From contig JANATF010000003.1 of assembly GCA_029449245.1 (NCBI GenBank), forward strand, positions 3,410,001 to 3,474,000: a DNA stretch of 64,000 nt, given 5' to 3'. The notes below the pieces were generated by a model. It made no database searches, was not told the DNA's origin, and saw nothing but the letters and a program-made list of their open reading frames with translations. Shown here piece by piece: positions 1 through 10,409 of the stretch; the stretch's first letter is position 1; every line of letters starts with the position of its first letter. The DNA comes from Mortierella alpina. Its lineage: Eukaryota > Mortierellomycota > Mortierellomycetes > Mortierellales > Mortierellaceae. The translations under genes and the position numbers were made by a program.

Positions 1-1546
1 GCGGGACTCGCTGGCAGGCAGGGGCTCCTCGCGTCTCCAGCTGTTGACAGCAGTGCGATCTGGGGGGCGCTCCGAGTCGTTGAAGCGGGATCCAAACTCG
101 CGGTCGCCACGAGGACGGTCGCCACGGTCAGCATAGCGGTCGTTTCCGAAGCGTCCGCCTGCGGGGGCCACAGGCTCTGCACGGCGCCACTCTCCAGCAG
201 TGCGATCGTCACGGATCTCGCGCTCACGCGCTATTTCGTCAAGGATGAATTGAGGTCAGGATAAAGGTGCTGCATTTCACTTGATTGGGACAATTAATAA
301 TGTTGAGAGAGCAGGCCTTCACTTACGAGGCTCGGCGACACTAACACGGACGTTTCTGCCGCAAAGGTTCTGGCCGTTGTTCTCCAAAGCCTTCTTCAAC
401 GAATCCAGATTCTCAAACTCGACATAGCCAAATCCCTTGGGCTTGTCGTCGAAGTCCTTCATGATGCGGATGCTGGTGATCTATTTTAATAAGAGTTGAT
501 TGAGGTGAGTAATACCGAAATATTTTTTTCCGCTTGCTGCGCTTACATGCGATTGGACGTTGTGTGTAAACAAGGTCGTACCTGGGAAGCCATGAAAAAG
601 CTCTCAATGTCCGACTCAGTGACATCAAATGGCAAGTTGCCGAGATGAATGGTGTATGGGGGACGAGTGGGAAGCTCGACGGGAGTGCGGGGAGGGTAGC
701 GCGACTCTCTCTCCTCAAATCCTAAGCGCAATATGGTATTCATAGGACTTGGATGTTAGAAACTAAAGGACGTAGATCCGCATTCCTTTTGATAGAGAAG
801 TTGAATTGCTGTCACTCATGTTTCTTCACTGCAGAGACATACCACCACGGCTGGAGAAGCCTCCACGGCCACGGTCATCACCGAATCCACCCGAACGGTA
901 GTTGTCTGTGAATCCAGAATAGAACGGTAAGCGATTAATAATGTGCCAATGTCGGATGAAGAATGGTACATGATCAAGCCTCGAGTTTCGTTGCTTCATC
1001 GAGCAAAATCGCTCATGTTCGTTGCAGTCAAGTCTCGCATACCCTGGGAGGAAGCTATAACACAAGGACAGCAAGCGAACGTAAGAAGATCATTCATCAA
1101 TTAAGCAAAAGCTGCTTGCATAAGAAGACTAAGGAGATCTGTACGATGCAGCAAACGTTATCTCACCAGCAGGAGCAGAGGGCAAATCGTCCATCTCGTC
1201 AGCCCAGGAGCCACCCGTAGCTGAGGTGAGCAATGGTATTGCCAGAATAGGAGCATGCGGAGGGGTTACAAATCAAAGCACGCGGGGAAGAGGCAGGAGG
1301 AAATAGAGGGGTGCATTAGCATGCGATGTCCAAGTACACTGTTGTTGTTCTTATCACTGTCCAGAAACTCCAGGGTGGTTTGTTGGAGCCACTGGACCTG
1401 ACGTCCTGGGAAATTGCAACATATTCAAAAGAAAATAAGAGCAGCAAAGTGTACGCACAGGGATCCGACAAGAAGTCGCTCAGGGCCATCTTGGTGACCT
1501 TTTTCTTTTGCTTCTTTTGTCCTACTGCTTGGAAAGAGGGTTGCAT
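1..1546 (-). CDS. Translation initiation factor eIF4B (5' part, cut by window edge)
   Basis: RNA-binding eIF4B/Tif3-type factor, which stimulates the eIF4A helicase during ribosome recruitment to mRNA. Exons read on the minus strand: 1546-1459, 1220-1167, 905-843, 721-582, 480-327 and 230 to beyond position 1. The spliced protein begins with a Lys-rich stretch, then ALSDFLSDP and a SWADEMDDLP segment (the conserved eIF4B N-terminus), an Arg/Gly-rich linker, and one RRM with RNP2 (IHLGNLPFDVTE) and RNP1 (KGFGYVEFE). An Arg/Asp-rich DRYG-like region runs off the window. The start is uncertain: the ATG at 1546 adds 19 residues before the ATG at 1489, and yeast and human homologues carry a short Lys-rich head, so 1546 is slightly preferred. 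An upstream exon cannot be excluded. Family identification is strong; exon ends are inferred from splice signals and frame. Confidence 0.88.
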
Positions 1547-1900
1547 GGTGTTAATGAATGAGATGCAAGATCTTCAGGCCACAGTGTCGGAGACTACTTT
1601 AAATGCAGTCGTTTGTTGAGGGTGTGGCGAGGACGTGGGTGTGCTTCGAGAAACAGAGAAATGACGACCGTTCACAGATCCCGCGCAAGTCGAAGGTGCA
1701 ATTCCCATTCAGTGTCTCCTGCATGTGCTCCAGGTGTCTCGGTGTAGCTGTTCTGTCTGCCATAATGCGCACCTTCAGTCATAATGTGTGGATCGAGTAA
1801 AGAAAATACTAACGATCTTGCTCTGTTGAGCTAGTAGTAGAGGTGGGAGCGAAAGAATTTAGCATGAGTGGCTTGCTCGTGCTCAGCGCTCGCTCCGTCA

Positions 1901-2680
1901 TCAAAATATCACATGACTTACTCCCGCTAAACATAACAAGAGTCTACCGCGTAACACCGCTGGTTTTTGGAAGGCGGAGGGTCGGCTCCCTTGGATATGC
2001 TCGCGTCCAATGTACGCGATGTTATGGGCGCCTGCGCTGTCCCTGTTGATCAAGATGCTGCAGGTGCAACACTCAACGCTCCTGGCGTACTTTATCAGGG
2101 GGCTGTGATCAATCGGGCAACGGCTGCTTGTGTACGCCTCGTTCACCTGGACCACGAGTATGCCTAGTCCACGAGCCTATATAGCTCTGAGACGTTGATA
2201 CTGCCACACATCCCCCCATCATCTGGTGAGGCTGCCAAGATTTACCTTCTTCACAATAAATGCTGTTAGGGTCCTGTGTCGCGATGATCGCCCAATTCCA
2301 GATGCAAACTCGCCATTGCCGATCACGATCGCCAGATTCATGCTGTATCCAGTGTTGGGGTCGACTTGCATGACTGGCACTCGGGCTGTGGCACTTCCGG
2401 GTCCTATTGCACTGGCGGAGCGCAATATGGTGTCAAAACTCGCTCGCTTCAAGCTCGTTATTAGAAGGAAATGCCACATTATAGAGGATGGTCTTTTCAG
2501 CCTTGCGTGCATGCAGTTTGCGATTGAAGTTGTTGGTAGCTTTATACAACGATGCGCGGGATGCGAGGCTGCTCCTCGCCGTCTTGACTTGTGGATCGGG
2601 AGGCAGCGTGGTGCAGGCACATGTGGCTATCTCGTGTTGTCGGCAGTAGACTCTACCACCGGCGCAAACGAACATTTATG
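1901..2680 (-). pseudogene. Fanzor (eukaryotic TnpB-like nuclease) C-terminal fragment
   Basis: Fanzors are RNA-guided nucleases of the TnpB superfamily, carried by eukaryotic transposons. The last exon (2176-1901) encodes the typical C-terminus: LVVQVNEAYTSSRCP, a CCTC pair, then the RuvC-III-type NRDSAGAHNI. The preceding exon (about 2470-2246) carries LAIVIGNGEFASG and AFIVKK. A plausible intron (2245-2177, GTAAAT...ATAG) joins FIVKK in frame to ARGLGILVV, so the end of the gene splices cleanly. The first zinc-ribbon CxxC is altered (CPID), and the segment above about 2470 needs a frame change. No RuvC-I motif was found upstream on this strand up to 4.1 kb. Most likely an old, truncated copy; a divergent intron-rich gene is the alternative. 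Confidence 0.62.
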
Positions 2681-2699
2681 CTTGACACTGAAGAAGCAG

Positions 2700-4168
2700 C
2701 AAACTCGGCCAGACGCGATGGCCTTGGGGAGAATTCAGGAGACTTACACCGAGCCCAGGCAGGTGAAAAAGAAGGCGGTGCGGAAGGAGGTGGAGGAGCC
2801 TTAAAGTCTAGAAGGACCGTACGGCAGCTTCGTAGAACTTCAAGCGGTTCAGAACACCACGCATTTATCTTGATTGGGTGCTGCTACTTTCATTTTGCAT
2901 TCCTTTGTCTGTGTATCTCGTTGCGAATATCTGCATTGCCTCCTTCCAGTCATTCAGCGTGTTCTTTTTCTCTTCTGTGTAATCTCACTGTTGGCTTGCC
3001 ACAATAAAAGTAGTATTAATATAACATTACTATATGCCACGGCACGCGTGTATCAGTATCTATAAGATCTCCGCTCAGCGCGATCTCAGTCCTTACTCAT
3101 AAGAAATAATGCTTTGGCGCGAGCACAGTTTGTCTCACTACGAACTGCGGCTTAACAGCGGCCTCAGGTTGCGACAGTGCAGATCGCGTGCCGCTCCCGT
3201 AGGATTGCCAAATCGGACAGTAAGTCAGGGATGTGGAGCCATATGAGCACAACTGAAGATTCAGACTAGCGCTCAGTGCACCCATTTTTTGGAAGCCAGC
3301 CGTGCTGTCGCGTAGCGCACGGTGCTGTAATGACCGGATTGCAGTTCCTGGGCAAGGGCTCTTCGAGCCAGTCTGAGATCTCTCTGGCGAAGTTTTTTGC
3401 GTACCCTGAAGAAATAGTAACCAAAGTCCACATGAACGTGCAGCTCGGCGACATCCTCGGCGGTGATTTTTCCTCCTTCAGATGCTGCCTCTTCCGAAAC
3501 TCGCCAAAGTTGGCGAACCCCATGAGTAGAGTGTGGTAGGAAGGTGTAGACGAGACTGATAATGTATTGAGCGGTGAGTGTGTCGATGGCGTAGAGAGTT
3601 GAAAGTTGGTGGGTGGTGTAGGAGGTGGTAAGTGAGCCGGGGGTGCCAGGAAATGGTAGAGAACAGCGAGGATATCAGTGTTGCACGCTACAGAGCACTG
3701 GAAAGTTGGCTCGACTGTAATGCCCACAGCCATATCAAATGTATGCTCCATTAGAATCATGGGTGCTGATTCCTTTTCCCCGAAGTCATACTACTTCAAA
3801 ACCATTGGGTGGAGGACTTTACACTTTGCAGGACTGAAGCCAAGGCATTGCAAAAATTAGCACTCTCGCAAGTGATAAAATTGAAAGAACAAGAGGTTGT
3901 GTGGGTGGGCAGGCACGAAGCAGCAGAGGAGAAACGGCTTGGTGGGTGGGTGAACAAGGTGCAAAACGACCTGGCCTGGAGTCGCGAAACAGTGGGGTGA
4001 TTCTATATTTTTTGACGCGTGCCTAGGCTTATCGTAGTACGCTTGGCAGTTCAAGGTGCACAAACATTCAACCTCTGTCAAGGGTTCTAAGGAAGTGTAG
4101 CCTATAGTATGTCTTAGTTGTTTGAGGTTGTCATGCAGGAAATGACTAACAAAAAATGCCGAAAGGCT
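2700..4168. other. Intergenic region without an assigned gene
   Basis: Several ORFs of 60-190 codons occur on both strands, but none shows a recognisable domain, consistent exons or a convincing start. A minus-strand ORF at 3760-3266 (164 codons, Pro/Ser-rich middle) is the longest one not overlapping a known gene. It may be part of the degraded mobile-element material that includes the Fanzor fragment beside it. Confidence 0.5.
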
Positions 4169-5525
4169 TTACAATCTGCCACGCTCATACTGCTGCGAGT
4201 ATTTAGCCTTCACATTCAGCTCACGGGCAAACCTCAAGGTGACGCTGGGCTCCCGAAGGAAAGCGCGGGCGAGAGCAACCAAATCCGCCTTCTCATTCTC
4301 CAAAATGTCGTTTGCCTGCTTGCCCTCAGTGATAACACCCACAGCAATCACCGTCAAGCCAGGGACCTCATTCTTCACACGCTCTGCAAAAGGAACCTGG
4401 TATCCAGGAGCGTACTTGATCACTTGCTTGGCCGTGCTACCTCCTGCAGACACATGAAATATATCCACTCCAGCCTCCTTGACCCATTTAGCAATCTGGA
4501 CCGTCTGCTCAATCTCCCACGATGGCTCGTCCAGATGCTCCACATGGTCCGTGGCCGAAACTCTCAAAGAGATGGGCTTCTCTGCAGGGAAGTTGGCTCT
4601 GACCTCACGAACCACCTCCAACAAGAATCGAGCGCGGTTCTCGAGCGATCCCCCGTAGTGATCGGTGCGCTGGTTGCTGATCGGCGAGAGGAAGCTGTGG
4701 ATCAAATGTCCATGGGCTCCATGAATCTCGACAATGTCAAGACCAGCCCTGGCAGCACGAACTGCTGCTGCTCCAAACGCCTTGACTGTCTCCTGGATCT
4801 CCTCGACCGAAAGCTCACGAGGAACATGGTGTGTATCATCCCATTGAAACTCGGCTCCTCCACTTGGGCCGACGACGTTGTCGTTCCAGAATTCGGACTC
4901 GGGCAAGTCAGCATAATATCCCTTCACAGACGCCTATGCATGGATAGAGCAAAATGGTCATTACACTGTTTGTACACTAATGCTGTACACTGTTTCCAAC
5001 ATGGTCCAGTATATCCAGTCGAAAAGAAACAGAGATCGTGCGGTGAGCCATTACCTTGCGGCCAGCATGGGCAAGCTGGCAGCCGAACTTTGACCCTTGA
5101 GCGTGGACAAAGTCTGCGATACGCTTCAATCCAGGGATTTGTTCATCCATCCACAAACCAGTGTCGGAGGGCGAAATGCGAGCGTTAGGCAATACTCCTG
5201 TGGCCTCGGCAATGACCAGTCCAGCACCCGAGGCTGCAAACGAGCCTAGATGCACTAGGTGAAAGTCCGTGAAGAATCCGTCTATGGACGAGAACATGCA
5301 CATGGGTGCGGCGACGACCCTGTTGGCGATGGTCAAGTCCTTGACGGTGAAGGGCTGGAAAAGCAAAGGCACCTTGTCTGCGTTGGGGAGCGATGCATCG
5401 ATTGGTCCGAGGTAGGTCCCTGGGGCTATGGGCTGATCGACAAAGTAGCGCTCCTGAGCATATTGGATCCTTGTGTTCTTGGTCTCGGTTGCTGCAGGAG
5501 CAGTTGTTTTGCTGGTGGGAGGCAT
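4169..5525 (-). CDS. Old yellow enzyme family flavin oxidoreductase (YqjM-like)
   Basis: FMN-dependent NAD(P)H oxidoreductase of the OYE family, which reduces activated C=C bonds such as those of enones; the physiological substrate cannot be read from sequence. Two exons, 5525-5055 and 4933-4169, give 411 residues; the intron splices after the conserved AHAGRK. Family marks: PMCMFSS with the Cys used by YqjM-class enzymes to tune the flavin, QLAHAGRK, EIHGAHGHLIHSFLSP with the substrate-binding His pair, DHYGGSLENRARF, and the C-terminal LVALARAFLREP phosphate-binding region. This set matches the thermophilic-like (class III) branch better than classical yeast OYE. The gene is complete and intact although it lies between two Fanzor remnants. 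Ends and start are clear; the N-terminal 45 residues are variable. Confidence 0.93.
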
Positions 5526-5596
5526 GCTGTATAGAGGTGTTCTTGCTTAGCGGTGTGGGGTTGGTATTGATGCTGATCTCACAGGGTGAGGAAGGG

Positions 5597-5606
5597 TCTA
5601 TTTAAA
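5597..5606 (-). promoter_or_regulatory. Possible TATA-like box of the OYE gene
   Basis: Read on the minus strand, a TTTAAATA-type AT-rich sequence lies about 75 bp before the OYE start codon, at the inner edge of the degenerate repeat block. Position and composition fit a core promoter, but there is no transcript evidence. Confidence 0.35.
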
Positions 5607-5905
5607 GGCCGTCGATTGGGTGGCCTCACTTCGCACCCGAGATTTTAGGTTCGGCCACAAACGTCCATTCCGGGGATGCGCACCCAATGCTCGACCACAC
5701 ACAACGTCCACTCCGGCGCTGGGATGGCCTCACTGCGCACCAATATCTTTAAGCTCGACCACAAATAACGTCCACCCATGGTCCAGTTAATTAAATGCGT
5801 CGATAGGATGGCCTCACTGCGCACACAATTTTTAGGTTCGGCCACAAACGTCTACTCCGGCGATGGCGTCCACTCTGGCGATGGCGTTCACTCATGGTGC
5901 ACTCA
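5600..5905. repeat. Degenerate tandem repeat upstream of the OYE gene
   Basis: A unit containing GTCGAT, TGGCCTCACTGCGCAC, a TTTAGGTTCGGCCACAAA-like stretch and ACGTCCACTCCGGCGATGG recurs with changes. The long period is about 187 bp (the GTCGAT-GG-TGGCCTCACT blocks at about 5611 and 5798), with shorter sub-repeats inside (5675, 5724, 5855, 5875). It covers the region just upstream of the OYE promoter and ends next to the plus-strand Fanzor remnant. Confidence 0.75.
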
Positions 5906-5929
5906 TTTTGACCCTTATCTCTTCACTTA

Positions 5930-6775
5930 GCTAAGTTGCGGCGACACATCCAGACTATTCGCGCACCCGGCTTCGATCCTCAGACACTTCCCACACACTG
6001 CATTCGTTTGGGCCCTACGTCGGTCTAGACTGCTCGCTATGTTCTTTGAGGCTCTATCAGAACTGACGGATTTCGTCTTCAGTTGCTGGCGTTCAAAATG
6101 AACTAGCTGATCTCCGTGAGGTACAAAGGTGCCCCCCGCACGATGTCTTACCGAATCGATGGACCTCCAGAGTTGGAGGGGTAGACTACTACTTGAGCGA
6201 GGTCCGAAGCATAGTAAGGACACCGCAGGATGTCACTACCCTGTGGGGATGTGCACCGGACCAAATCAAGATCCGGGGTCTCGATCTCGGTCAGGCATGT
6301 GTCCTTGGAGAAAGCGCGTTACTGCCTGAGCCGTTAGAGAAGACAAATAACGGCCCCAAAACCCTCCACAATCTCGCAATCAAGCAAAAGGCCGCGTACC
6401 AGCCCGGGTTCAAGCACAGGCGATGGATCAGGAACAAAAAAGTAACGACCCAGGCGCAGACGTGATGTCTATCAGCGAAATTGAGACTGGGTTGCCACCA
6501 CTGCGCGGTGAGGATGCCTGCTTCACAGATACCTTCAATGTAGAGAGTCGGTGAAGGGACAACTTGACATATTCTACAACGGCCAAAATCGCTTCAAGAA
6601 GCACAAGTGGGACGCATGCAGAGCAAAGGAAGCAGAGATCGATCTCATAACGTATCGCTTGCTCAAAACTGGTTGGTGGGTCGCTTGGCGTTCGGAAGGA
6701 CGATGCTAAAACGGTTGGCAAGTTCTCTTCTTCGTTTTACCCATTGCTCGGTGCTGAGATTCGGTGACGTAATTT
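5930..6775 (+). pseudogene. Decayed Fanzor (TnpB-like) gene with RuvC-I core
   Basis: Reading across frames gives a collinear Fanzor core: AFKMN-stop-LISVRYK, then VDYYLSEVRSIV, WGCAPDQIKIRGLDLGQACV (the RuvC-I motif with its catalytic Asp), LAIKQKAAYQPGFKHRRW, SISEIETGLPPLRGEDA, FYNGQNRFKKHKWDACRAKE and VGGSLGV. The order matches fungal Fanzor proteins as known from memory. The copy is dead. There is a TAG inside AFKMN-LISV, a one-base loss in the G run near 6179, and frame changes near 6433, 6552 and 6671. It also ends before the C-terminal zinc ribbon. No intact ORF longer than about 90 codons remains. It faces away from the OYE gene, as does the minus-strand fragment on the other side. 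Confidence 0.78.
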
Positions 6776-6780
6776 AGGCG

Positions 6781-8279
6781 AGGCCAAGCTGCTTTGGCAG
6801 AGCAGTTTGTTTATAGCAACGATACGGTTCCTACAAGAATTACTCTGGATGGAGTGGCCAAAGGAGCTCTCACTTACTTTTCTATATGTTTATATCTAGA
6901 GATGTGATCAGGCGGCGAGAGCGCGTTGAGCCCTTTTCACTTGATTTGTTCGCAGGCCACTACGACTGCATCCCTTGGCATACCTAGTGCCAGGCAAAAG
7001 AGATGTGCATGTAAACTCTCTAACTGAGTATGGTCTTGTAACAGCATATGTGGGAATTGCCTGTGCTACGATATTAAAGTTAATGGATTGCGGACACAGA
7101 ACCGAAAACGCATGCACTGGATCAAGGTATATACGGTGCAGCATCGGCTGTGTTTCATCTCTGCGAGGAAGAGCTGCTTGGACATCATATCCCACCTACT
7201 GAAACATCCTCGGCAAGGTCATCTGCAGGAGGCGCGGCAAGAACGGAAGAGAGCAAGAGAGTCAGGAAAGAGGGGGTAGGGGACAAGTTCAGTGAGGTAC
7301 ATCTCTCCACATTCTTTGTGATCAACAAAAAAGCTGCGAAAGTGGTTTTCTCTGGAGCGTCCTCCAGGATTGTCTTTGAAGTTGGTAATCAAGAGGCAGT
7401 ACATCCTTCGCTAAGCAAATATGTAGATTCTATGGAGCAACCTGATGGCTGCCAAACCCTTTCGAAGGCGTCTGTTGTAGAAATGTTGGAAGGGCGAGAA
7501 AGAGAGGACAGAAAAAGACACATGTAAAGACGAAAGTAGAGAGATAACGAGAGAGATAGAGAGAGAGAGAGAGAAAGAGAACAGAAAGAAGAGGAAGAGA
7601 GAGAGGAGTGCGAGGAGAGAATGCTCTGGGATAAAAATACCAAAGACCATTGGTGAAGGGTGTGGAACTGTCGGTTATGCTCCTTCGCTTCAACAAGGCT
7701 CTCTTTCGATCGCAGCAAAATTTATTTTTACTTTTATTTGCATATATATATATTTCCTGCCGTTTCTTTTTCATGTCTTCCTGCCTGTCTTATCACCCCC
7801 ATTCCCATTCGTCGCTTCTTTCATCCTTTCTTCATCACTTCTTCCTCGCCCTCATAATCTAATCGCCCTTTTCAAGTAGTTTCTTCTTACGCCCCTTCAC
7901 TCAACTATCTGCTCTCTCTCTCTCTCTTCCCATCTCAATATGTAAGTAGCCCTTCGTTCTCTCGCTTCGAGGACTGTGCCTGGTTAAACTGCTGATGGCG
8001 CAGAAAGCGATGGCCGGACCTGCCCAATGGCGTAATGACGACGACTGCCCTTGCGAGGAGCCAAGTTGGCCAATTGGATGCATCTACATCATCCAGAGTA
8101 TTACACGGCTGTTGGGGAAAGAAGAAAGCATTCGCTGGCGAATACTTTGTGCTGATGCCATCAGTTCGAGTTGAATCTCATCCTGATCAGCAGTGCAGTT
8201 TCCACACCGTGCCTATGTTTGTGCTTGTTCTCACTCTTCTCTTCTCGCTTTATTGCTGTTACTGCTGCTTAGAATCAAC
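6781..8279. other. Intergenic region before SEC14, with GA-rich microsatellite
   Basis: No convincing gene. A GA-rich stretch (7536-7620) makes spurious Ser-Leu ORFs on the minus strand. A plus-strand ORF at 7150-7527 and a minus-strand ORF at 7195-6908 have no recognised domain. The last 350 bp probably holds the SEC14 leader. A GTAAGT at 7942 and a CTTAG ending at 8272 could bound a 5'-UTR intron, leaving only seven bases before the SEC14 start codon. Confidence 0.5.
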
Positions 8280-9143
8280 ATGTCGTCCACCCCTGCCACA
8301 CAGCTTGATATTCTTCCTGGCCGCGTCGGTAACCTGACACCAGAACAGCAGCACGCCCTGGACGAATTCAAGGCTCTGATCACGGCCGAGGGAATTTTTG
8401 TGCCAGAACGTCATGACGACCATTATATCCTTCGATTCTTGCGCGCCCGCAAGTTCCACATTGCCAACACCCACAAGATGTTTGTCGACTGCGAAAACTG
8501 GAGAAAGGAGCTCGGAGTCGACACCTTGATCGACACGTTTGTCTTTGAGGAGGAGGATGTTGTCCGTGAGTGCTACCCTCGGTACTACCACAACATTGAC
8601 AAGGCTGGCCGTCCCATTTACATTGAGCACGTCGGTGTGATCGATATCAAGACCCTGTTCAAGGTCACGGACGAGGAGCGCATGACGAAGCAGCACGTTC
8701 TCTCTTATGAGAAGCTGATCCGTGATCGCATGCCCGCCTGCTCAAAGCTCGCCGGTCGTCATATTGAGCAGTGCTGCACCATTCTCGATTTGAAGGGTGT
8801 TTCCCTGCGCCAGTTCGCCAACGCCTTTGGATTCATTAAGCGCACCTCGGCCATTGCGCAGAACTACTACCCTGAGATGATGGGCAAGATGTACGTCATT
8901 AACGCCCCCATGATGTTCACCTCTGTCTGGGGCATGGTCAAGCCTCTGCTGGATGAGGTCACTGTCAAGAAGATTGTCATCTTGGGCGGCAGTTACAAGG
9001 ACGCACTGCTGGCAGACATTGATGCCTCCAGCCTCCCAGAGTCCATTGGAGGCACCTGCAACTGCACCGGTGATGGAGGATGCCGCAAGGGCGAGCCCGG
9101 CCCATGGAAGGATTCTCGTTACATGAACACTGCTTCAGCTTAG
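8280..9143 (+). CDS. SEC14: Sec14-type phosphatidylinositol/phosphatidylcholine transfer protein
   Basis: CRAL-TRIO lipid-transfer protein of the Sec14 family. It exchanges PI and PC and couples phosphatidylcholine metabolism to phosphoinositide signalling at Golgi membranes. Intact single exon of 287 residues, close to yeast Sec14 (304). The N-terminal CRAL-TRIO-N helices include DDHYILRFLRARKFHI. The lipid-binding domain includes GRPIYIEHVG, CCTILDLKGVSL, NYYPEMMGKMYVINAP and the C-terminal DASSLPESIGGTCNC. The chosen ATG at 8280 gives the MSSTPATQLDILPGRVG start; the frame stays open upstream to 8193, but those residues are hydrophobic leader sequence immediately before a splice-acceptor-like CTTAG and are probably untranslated. 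Confidence 0.95.
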   Translation: MSSTPATQLDILPGRVGNLTPEQQHALDEFKALITAEGIFVPERHDDHYILRFLRARKFHIANTHKMFVDCENWRKELGVDTLIDTFVFEEEDVVRECYPRYYHNIDKAGRPIYIEHVGVIDIKTLFKVTDEERMTKQHVLSYEKLIRDRMPACSKLAGRHIEQCCTILDLKGVSLRQFANAFGFIKRTSAIAQNYYPEMMGKMYVINAPMMFTSVWGMVKPLLDEVTVKKIVILGGSYKDALLADIDASSLPESIGGTCNCTGDGGCRKGEPGPWKDSRYMNTASA

Positions 9144-10409
9144 GAGGCATTGTGCCCTCGTTGTGCACCCAACTGAGTATTTTACAGAGCGTTGCCCATG
9201 ATCACCATTACACCGACTACCCCTTCCCATATAAATAAGACGCACCTTTTTTTTTGACCATACGAATGTGTACGTGAGGAATCGAGACACAAATCTGTGC
9301 CAGGCAGAAAACAAGGGAGTAATCTTGAGCCCCAGTATAGCTTCCAGCTGGTAAAGAAATATGCAGCCCCTGTGCAACCTTGGCAATGTTCATCTCCGAG
9401 GAACCAGTGTTCTGTTGAAACCCTTGCATTCTACAAATAACAGTACAGTGACCATGCCTCGGGTACAACAAACAGGGGAAATGGCGGTTCCTTGATTGCT
9501 ACGCTTTACAACCGCGCGCGTCTGCGACGTCGACTTGTCCGGGATGTGTTTCATGAGAGATGGGTCGAGTATCCATGTCCTATTGCTACTGTAGCAGTAG
9601 GCAGTTGTTTGTTGTCCTTGCCTCTCAGTTGACAGTGCTTCGCTGCAGCTGTGATGCTCTCTTGCGCTTTTTGTGGACCTGATGTGGATCTGATGTGGAT
9701 CTGATGTGGACCTGAGGGTGAAGTGCGGACGAAGGAAAGAACGAGAGAGCAGGGGCGATTTCTCGCCTGGTCACTGAGAATTCGCCAAAGACCCACGTTC
9801 CACAGGGGCCTGCCAATCACCGGCCAGTAGCCATCCCCATCTGTGTTCAGCAGGATCTTTTGTTGTTTGTGTCTATGTCTGTTGGACGGCCTCGTTGACC
9901 GCCAGTCGCACTCTCCATCCGTCTTGTTCACACTTCTTCCGCTCTCTGCTCCTGGCTCTTCCTTCCAATCTCATTCCTCCCCGTCTGAGATCTGATTCTG
10001 TTCCGATCAACCGCACTCGCACATCTCCATACTGTACGCCACACACACACTCACACACACACACACGCTCCTCGCACATACGCGGTCAAAAAACACGCGC
10101 GCCCGTTCCTTCACCTGTTCTTGGTGGACATGGGATTCTGAGATACAGCAGTACACTCTCCGCTTGACAAAAATATCACGCTATCGCTCTTTGCTTTCCA
10201 TCGCACGACTCCAGGCGTCAGCTTTTTTTTTTTTCTTCTCCCTCGACCGAGTCATTGCGCCCGTCCATCTTAGCCAGCTATAGCCCTCCCAAGGCCTCGC
10301 CCTTGCCTTCTCTCTCTTTCTCTTGCTCTCTCTCTCTCACACACACACACATCTCCCGTTCCCACCTTCCTGATCCATCCTGTGCTTCAGGACGTCAAAG
10401 TAGACTGGC
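9144..10409. other. Intergenic region and leader of the PHO81-like gene
   Basis: No gene recognised. It contains an 11-bp tandem motif (CTGATGTGGAT, about three copies near 9672-9710), a CA microsatellite at about 10040-10066, and CT- and CA-rich leader sequence just before the PHO81-like start, typical of fungal 5' leaders. Confidence 0.5.

Noticed and set aside
2226-2804. 192-codon plus-strand ORF
   Set aside because: Antisense to the Fanzor fragment, no recognisable features.
4118-5188. 356-codon plus-strand ORF
   Set aside because: Lies antisense to the well-supported OYE gene and has no domain; an open shadow frame.
7389-7774. Minus-strand ORFs with Ser-Leu repeats
   Set aside because: Generated by the GA/CT microsatellite; no gene evidence.
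9660-9720. Short direct repeats that could suggest a CRISPR-like array
   Set aside because: Only about three copies of an 11-bp unit without spacers, in a eukaryotic genome; a simple minisatellite.
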